NCBI GenBank assembly: GCA_032718865.1
Contig: JALUTQ010000003.1
Location: 1,642,001-1,706,000, forward strand
Source: Tilletia caries
Lineage: Eukaryota; Basidiomycota; Exobasidiomycetes; Tilletiales; Tilletiaceae
Length of the DNA: 64,000 nt
Direction: 5' to 3'
This document shows, piece after piece, positions 57,961 through 64,000 of this stretch (the stretch's first letter is position 1; every line of letters begins with the position of its first letter). The notes under the pieces are model-generated. The model had not been told where the DNA came from and did no database searches. It was given only the letters and a program-made list of their open reading frames with translations. A program made the translations under genes and the position numbers.

Positions 57961-58734
57961 TTACTCTTGGTAAGGAATGCGGAACATACCCTCGGCCGCC
58001 TTACGGAACCCGCGCGCCTCTTCCTCCGAAGCGCCCTCCTTCGCCTCGAGCTTCTCCAGAGCAGCAACGATCGCACCGTACGTCTCGTCCGTCAACTTGG
58101 TCGGGTTCTTCACGTAGACGTCGACACCCGCGGGGGTAAAGAGCGACTTGGAGAAGTAGGTCACCAGCCAGATGGGCTCTTCGGGCGAGGCGGAGGGGTT
58201 GCCGAAGGCGGGTGCGGCTCCGATGACTTGCCAGTGCGCCGAGAGGAGTCGGAGCCAGCCCAGACCACCCCAGTGGAACGTGGCTCTGTGATGCAATACA
58301 TGGACTCGGTCAGCACTCTTTCACTCTTAAATCAATTGCAACAAGACTCACCCGTTGGTCGCCTTGGCATCAAGCTTGTTCAATCCGCGCAACCAGTTCT
58401 TCTTGCCCTCCTGGCGCAACTTGTTGAACTTGGCCCTGCCAGCCTCCTCCTTCCCATCCTCGAACCAGTTGATCTCATCCTCGAACTGGAGCGTGCTCTT
58501 GCCCGGGACTTGCTCTTCCCCCGGTGCGGGCAGGCCCTTGTCCGTCTTGTGGTACGAAATAATCACGTTGGAGCGCTTCTTCCAGAGCGGCAGGGACGAG
58601 CCGACGACGGCCCAGTCTCCCATGAAGGCCTCGTAGGGGAACGCGGTCGAGCTGAGCACGTGCGAGGGGGAGGGTGCCCCGGAGGACGGGAAATGGATGT
58701 ACTGCGCGACGTCGACCGGGCTTGGCGATGTCAT
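57961..58734 (-). CDS. Conserved fungal lipocalin/calycin-like protein
   Basis: Two exons (58734-58352, 58285-57961) give 235 aa. The pattern FMGDWAVVGSSLPLWKKRSN, then VIISYHKT, WRG-like FHWGGLGWLRLLSAHWQVIG and WLVTYFSKSLFTPAGVDVY matches a family of small fungal proteins with a lipocalin-like beta-barrel outline, in which GDW near the start and the later W/Y-rich strands are conserved. No signal peptide is evident. Its ligand and function are unknown. The start at MTSPSPVDVAQY was chosen because it gives a compact protein with no upstream conserved residues. It is transcribed away from the aminotransferase gene across a 506-bp spacer. Confidence 0.65.
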
Positions 58735-59240
58735 CTTGAAAGTGGGGCGTAAGCAGAGAAGTGTTCTGGGATAAAAAAAGCGCAACGAGAAGATGGTGGT
58801 GGAAGTCGTCACACAGGAGCTCGAAGTTCGCTTGGACATCAACATCGACACACGAGATGGTCATACGATATTTCGTGGATGAGGGAAATAGGGAAATGTT
58901 TCTCGGCCGATAGATCCGGCAAATCACGGCGTTTGGAGGAGCCAAGTCACGTGAGTGCGAGATGGACCGAGTCATCGCCAGTTGAGGTTCGACCTTCCTG
59001 CTTCCTGCCTTGCGCTCGGTCTTGCCGTCGTCCAGCTGCACACAGCACAACACTCACTCACTTGCACCTCGACAAAGGAGTCATCGTTCTGTGCGTCTGT
59101 CTCTCTCTGCGCGTCCTGCTCTCAGTCTCTCACATATAACAAGGTGAGCGCTGCAGCCTGCAAGCTTCAGTCTGGCCGCCCTCTTCTTATCGCTGACCTT
59201 TGTCTGCATATCAGTCCTGTCAGCATCGCATCTTCCTACG
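58735..59240. promoter_or_regulatory. Divergent promoter between lipocalin-like gene and BCAT
   Basis: Both genes start outward from this 506-bp spacer, so it must hold both promoters. A CCTCGACAAAGG-type stretch and pyrimidine-rich tracts precede the BCAT start. No specific factor site is assigned. Confidence 0.4.
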
Positions 59241-60856
59241 ATGGCTACCAACGCATCGACACGAAGCGGTCTCCGCACACTCTCCTCCCTCATCGGCGCA
59301 GCACGAACAGCGCCCACCAGCGCATCATTGCCAGCACGCCTGCTCTCCCAACGTCGCTCCCTCAGCACCTCTCCCCTCAGCGCACGCGAGGCCGTTGCAG
59401 CCCAGACCAAGACCAACAGCCCCGGCGCGTCCATCTCGCCCTCAGGCGTCGCAGGTGCCGTCGTCATCGACCCCATGACCGGCGAAGCAACCGGCCTGCC
59501 AAATCTCGACGCCGCCTCCACCCTGTACGAGGTGAACTCGGCCGCGCCGACTCCCCCGCCCAACGCCAGTCTCGTCTTTGGCCAAAGCTTTGCTCCCCAT
59601 ATGCTCACTGTACCATGGACCTCGACTACGGGATGGGCCGCGCCCCGCATTCATCCCTACGCGCCCTTCAGCCTCGATCCTAGCAGTGTCATCTTCCACT
59701 ACGCGCCCACATTGTTCGAGGGGATGAAGGCGTACAAGGACGTCAATGGTCGCGTACGTCTCTTCCGGCCGGACATGAATATGAAGCGGATGAACTCGAG
59801 CGCGGCCGCATTGACATTGCCTGTGAGTGACTCGTCGTCCTAATTTGTTTTCCTCAAAAAGTTGGAATCTCATCCCATTTCTCCCATGCGCTGGCCAGCA
59901 ATTCAACGGCGACGAGCTCACCAAGCTTATCAAGCAACTCGTCGCCATCGATGCGAACTGGGTCCCCTCTGCCCCCGGCTACTCGCTCTACGTCCGCCCG
60001 ACGCTGATCGGCACCCAAGCCGCCCTCGGCGTCGCGCCCTCCTCAGAGGCCCTCCTCTTCGTCATCAGCAGTCCCGTAGGGCCATACTACAAGACCGGCT
60101 TCAAGCCCGTCGCTCTCGAAGCCGACCCGACCCGCGTCCGCGCCTGGCCCGGCGGTCACGGCCAGTACAAGCTCGGGGCCAACTACGCACCGGGCATCCG
60201 ATCGCAGATGAGCGCTGCCACGCGCGGGTATCAGCAGAATCTCTGGCTTTTCCGGAACCGTCGGGAGGGCGAGGAGCGGGAGGAGGACTGGCTCACCGAG
60301 GTCGGCACCATGAACATGTTTGTCGCCCTCGCTCGGAAGGACGGCGTCACTGAGCTTGTGACGCCGCCGTTGAATGGGATGATCTTGCCCGGCGTGACGC
60401 GTGATTCGATCTTGAACCTCACACGGGATTATGCAGCGGGCAAGTCGGCGTTCCCGATCGAGGGGCTGCCCGATGCGGACAAGTTTGTCGTTTCCGAGCG
60501 GGAGATCAATATGCGCGAGATCATCGAGGCCAGAGACGAGGTGAGTAGTATCGAAATGCGTGAGGAGAGAACTGGGATGGAAATCGAGTTCAGCACTGAC
60601 GACAGATGGGTTTCCAAATTTGCAGGGCCGGCTATTGGAGATGTTCGGTGCCGGGACAGCCGCGGTCGTCTCGCCCGTCTGCCGGCTAGGGTACCTCGAC
60701 CAGCAGATCGAGATCCCCGTCGGCAAGGACGGCGTCGGGCCTGTGGCGAAGGCCATGCTGGATTCCATCACGAAGATCCAGATCGGACAGGTGGAACACC
60801 CCTGGAGTGTTCTCATTGATGAGTTCGACCCTGCCGTGTTGAAGCGCACGATCTGA
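59241..60856 (+). CDS. BAT1: Branched-chain amino acid aminotransferase, mitochondrial
   Basis: Three exons (59241-59822, 59899-60540, 60626-60856) give 484 aa. The enzyme transfers the amino group between Leu/Ile/Val and 2-oxoglutarate using pyridoxal phosphate. Class IV aminotransferase signatures are present: HYAPTLFEGMKAYKD and RLFRPDMNMKRMNSSA in exon 1; YVRPTLIGT, the PLP lysine in GQYKLGANYAPG (about residue 287), EVGTMNMF and LNGMILPGVTRDSIL in exon 2; and MFGAGTAAVVSPV in exon 3. The first 50 residues are rich in Arg, Ser and Ala with almost no acidic residues (RTLSSLIGAARTAP, RRSLSTSPL), as expected of a mitochondrial presequence. The symbol follows the yeast mitochondrial isoform. 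Confidence 0.96.
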
Positions 60857-61167
60857 GCGGATTCAGCAGGCCGGGGAGGTTTTAAAGGAGGGTTCGGTGC
60901 GGTGAGGCGGAGGCGGGAGGGATGGGTTCCTGATGGAGATATCCTTCTATGTCATCTAGGGCTACGAATGCACAGAAACGGTACTCAGGCGCTCATCAGG
61001 CTCGTTTGCGACATGCTGATCAAAAGCGGGAAGCTCGCTGGATGAGTCCCAGTGAGTCGGATATCGCGGCGTGGTGCAGCTTGCACACTTGTCGAAAAGT
61101 TCTGGTTCTGGGAGAGGGAAGGTTTCCAACAACGACGGCGACAGAGAGAACGACGAGCGCGCCTCGC

Positions 61168-63980
61168 ATGCTGAGATCCCGGTCTGCCGCATTTAGTCTG
61201 TCCACCGCTCTGCTGCCCGTCCCCCTGCGTTCAGCCCGGCCGCTGCTGCCTCGTCGCTTTGAACTTCGCTCTGCAGCACGAACGTCTCCAGTCACCAAGA
61301 CCGATTCGAGAACTGTGTCCAACATGGCTTCCAACGCTCCCCTAGCTTCCCACTCTGCGGCGCCAGAGACAGCGACGGACGGCGGCGGAGATCGCACCCC
61401 TGCTTCCCCTAGCGAACCTGATTCCAAGAGGGTCAAGCGGAACGATGATGCTGCAGCCAACCCGGGGGACCAGGACGGCGCGAACGGAACCACAACACAA
61501 GTCCCTACTACTACTTCGACAACTGCAGCCGCGCCCGAAGCCAGCGTCAGCGTCAGCGCCACGACCAGCGCCAGCGCGACCAAAGCAGCAGCCGCCTTCG
61601 CCAAAGCCCAATCAAACCGCCTCAAGAACAAACGCAAATCCTACCTCGCCTCCGTCGAGAAAAAGGGCGTCCCCGAGCCCATCACGCACGACATCCTCGA
61701 CCTCCTCGGCGCCGAGCGCATCCAAGCGCTCGAGGACGCGGGGAGGGAGTGGGAGCAGTGGTATGAGGAAGGCGAAGAGGTCGTTGTAGAGGTGGAGCGG
61801 CTTAGTGCGCATGGGGATGGATTGGGGGTTGTTAGGAAGGGTGGGGAGGGGAGTGGGGAGACGTGGGTTATGGCTGTGCCGAAAGCGCTGCCGGGGGAGG
61901 TCGTTCGCGTGAAGGTATCGGAGAATGACAGTGAGTTTGACAAGGTTCTGGGGTACACGCTTTTTGTGATCGAGGGAAGGGTTTCCCTCGTTTACGCCTC
62001 TTGCGCAGACAAAGGCTGACGCGTCCTGTTGTTTCTTACGTGGCAGGAATTTTCACGCGTGCGACCATCGTGGAGCATGTTGGGTCTACTCGTTCTCCGG
62101 TACGAAAAGATGACCTGATCCGATGCAAGTACTTTGCAGAGTGCTCGGGTTGCCAGTACCAGGTATGTCAACAGTGTCCGCAGGCGTTTTGTGAGCGTAT
62201 TCCTTTGGCTGAGTTTTTTTTTCTTCGATACCTCAGATGCTCGACTACGATGAGCAACTCAGGATCAAGCAAGGCGTTGTCGAGAAAGCTTTCAAGCTGT
62301 ACTCAGGTGAGTGTAACTGGTAATGAGCATTCAAAGTCGACAAATTTGATTTTGACGTGCCCAGTTCTGTCCCACAGACCTTGCTCCCGAAAGAATACCT
62401 AGCGTACTTCCAACGATGCCATCTCCATCAACATTCGCGTACCGAACCAAGCTGACCCCACACTTCGAGCTTCCACCCATCGTACGAACGTTGATGAGAC
62501 CAAAGCGAAGAAGGGGCGGCGGTGGTCTCTCGGAAGGCGCCAAGCAGAAGCTCAAAGACAAGGCTTCTGCTCTCGAGTTGGACGAGGAGGACCTGGCTGC
62601 TGTGGACAAACAGCTTCGCATTGGATTTCACAAGGCGGGTAAGGGGAGCGTCATTGACATTGAAGAATGCACCATCGCGACACCTACCATCAACAAGGCG
62701 ATGTCTATTGAGCGGCAAAGGGTTAAAGAGTGAGCATCTGGTTCAATTGTCAGGATGCGAAAATCATTCATGTGGAAGTATTGACAAAGGCCTTCTTCTG
62801 CAGCGCGATCTTCTCCTATCAAAACGGCGCAACACTGCTCCTCCGTGACTCCCTTCAAAACTTCGGGCTTTCGTCGGAAGACGAACCCGTCGCCAACGGG
62901 CTGGCCGGCTCCGAAGTGACCGATGCCAGTGGAACCACCTGCGTAACTGTAACAGACCACAAGAACGTCGTCCTCGAGCGGGTAGACCAGACCAAGTTCG
63001 AATCGCCAGCCGGCACCTTCTTCCAGAACAACCGCAGCATCCTGCCCGACCTCATCGGATACGTCCGCGACGAAGTCAACGCCCACTGGTCCAACCCCGC
63101 GTCCGAATCTTCGAAACCGGAACGCTATCTCGTCGACGCGTACTGCGGCTCCGGTCTCTTCGCCCTCTGCCTTGCCGACACGTTTGACCAAGTGTCCGGG
63201 GTGGAGATCAGTTCGGACTCGATCCGGTTTGCGGAGTGGAATGCGGAGCTGAATGAGCTGTCGAAGGAGAAGGTGCGGTTCTTGGCAGGTAAGGCGGAGG
63301 AGATCTTTGCGACGATTCAGTATCCCCCGGAGCAGACTACTTTGGTCATTGAGTGAGTGTGCAGTGCGGTCTTGCTTGCTTGCTCCGGAAGTGAAAGCGT
63401 ATTCTCACACTGATCTGTGTTCTCGATGCTTGTTGCAAACACAGTCCACCACGGAAAGGTTGCGAGTGAGTCTTTTGAAACAGATTGCGAAGTGCAAGGG
63501 TGAATTGGATTTCTCACACCAAATGTTCTTTCTTTTCCTATCAGCGAGGCTTTCATCAAACAACTTCTGGCTCTTGGCCCTGCCTTGGTCATTTATGGTG
63601 TGTTGCAAAGCCTCAGATGCCCTTCGATGTGCTCCTGTGCGTCCCTACTGACACACCTTGTCTTCGCTGTCTCCGACAAATAGTGTCCTGCAACGTCCAT
63701 GTGAGTCTGACAGTACCTTGGCTGTGCGATGTCTCCAAATCTTTGCTGATCGCTTGCGCCGCTGTCTCTATCTTTCCCAGACCCAAGCGCGGGATGTGGG
63801 CCAGATTCTCAACCAGGATCCGACGTACAAGATCAGCAGTATCCGAGGCGCCGATCTCTTTCCGCAAACTCAGTGAGTACGATTCCTGATGCAAGCCGGT
63901 CTCGCGCTTTTCGCTCACTTCCTTTCTCGTTCCTCTATAGTCATGTTGAGGGCGTATGTGTGCTCAAAAAGGAGGCATAA
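61168..63980 (+). CDS. TRM2: tRNA (uracil-5-)-methyltransferase
   Basis: Ten exons (61168-61930, 62047-62162, 62237-62306, 62378-62729, 62804-63352, 63445-63465, 63545-63597, 63684-63700, 63781-63872, 63941-63980) join in frame to 690 aa. The protein forms m5U54 in the T-loop of tRNAs. It has a TRAM-like RNA-binding region (EEVVVEVERLSAHGDGLGVV), a Cys cluster (CKYFAECSGCQYQ), the SAM-binding DAYCGSGLFAL (about residue 545), DPPRKGCD, and the catalytic-cysteine motif VSCNVH (about residue 645). It ends in GADLFPQTHHVEGV. The start at 61168 adds a basic presequence (LRSRSAAFSLSTALLPVPLR) suggesting mitochondrial import; an internal Met at 61324 could yield a nuclear/cytosolic form. Two exons are only 21 and 17 nt long. 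Confidence 0.95.
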
Positions 63981-64000
63981 GGGCCGATGTAGCGGCCTTC

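Noticed and set aside
1..64000. CRISPR arrays, operons, ribosome binding sites or prophage
   Set aside because: Spliced eukaryotic genes throughout; tandem repeats here have no regular repeat-spacer pattern.

Overview
The window looks like nuclear DNA of a filamentous or dimorphic basidiomycete fungus. Genes carry many short GT-AG introns, the conserved genes are fungal, and several mobile-element proteins belong to families I know mainly from Basidiomycota. A smut-type genome (Ustilaginomycotina) would fit, but that is only a guess. Housekeeping genes alternate with long transposon-rich stretches.

Layout. 1-3,320: 3' part of a Ty1/copia retrotransposon, cut by the window edge and frameshifted. 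5,011-8,481 (-): a Bni4-like protein phosphatase 1 docking/scaffold protein. 9,850-15,690 (-): the TPR corepressor Cyc8/Ssn6 in six exons. 17,081-17,657: a small inverted-repeat element holding a tRNA-like sequence split by an A tract. 18,227-22,158: a complete two-gene PIF/Harbinger transposon. 22,405-23,070: a non-coding inverted-repeat element between two poly-C tracts, followed by GA-rich satellites to 26.5 kb. 26,565-33,294: a divergent pair of intact multi-exon genes, one acidic coiled-coil protein and one large zinc-finger protein of a basidiomycete-expanded family; this pair is a candidate undescribed element. 34,093-34,616: a truncated Argonaute fragment, followed by an interstitial telomere-like repeat and a long AGAGG microsatellite.

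36.7-57.3 kb is a nest of mobile DNA. A 3.86 kb Tc1/mariner element (38,034-41,888) carries an intact DD34E transposase plus a second gene and is flanked by TA. It sits at the left edge of a 2.57 kb segment (D1, 41,889-44,458) that is an almost identical direct copy of 53,157-55,718 (D2). D2 lacks the mariner insertion. D2 contains the 3' half of a complete KRE6/SKN1-type beta-glucan synthesis gene (54,506-57,317, -) and its downstream DNA. Between D1 and D2 lies an 8.7 kb Helitron (44,459-53,145) with a Rep/Pif1-helicase gene, an opposite-strand accessory gene and a perfect 10-bp 3' hairpin that ends 11 nt before the repeat begins. Single-crossover integration of a circular Helitron-plus-flank molecule would explain this D1-Helitron-D2 arrangement.

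57,961-63,980 is ordinary: a lipocalin-like protein gene (-), a divergently transcribed mitochondrial branched-chain aminotransferase (+), and tRNA (uracil-5-)-methyltransferase TRM2 (+), whose last part is split into microexons.

Frames and splice junctions were checked by hand. For the Bni4-like, Cyc8, KRE6, lipocalin-like, BCAT, TRM2, mariner and divergent-pair genes the summed exon lengths are multiples of three. No database search was possible.
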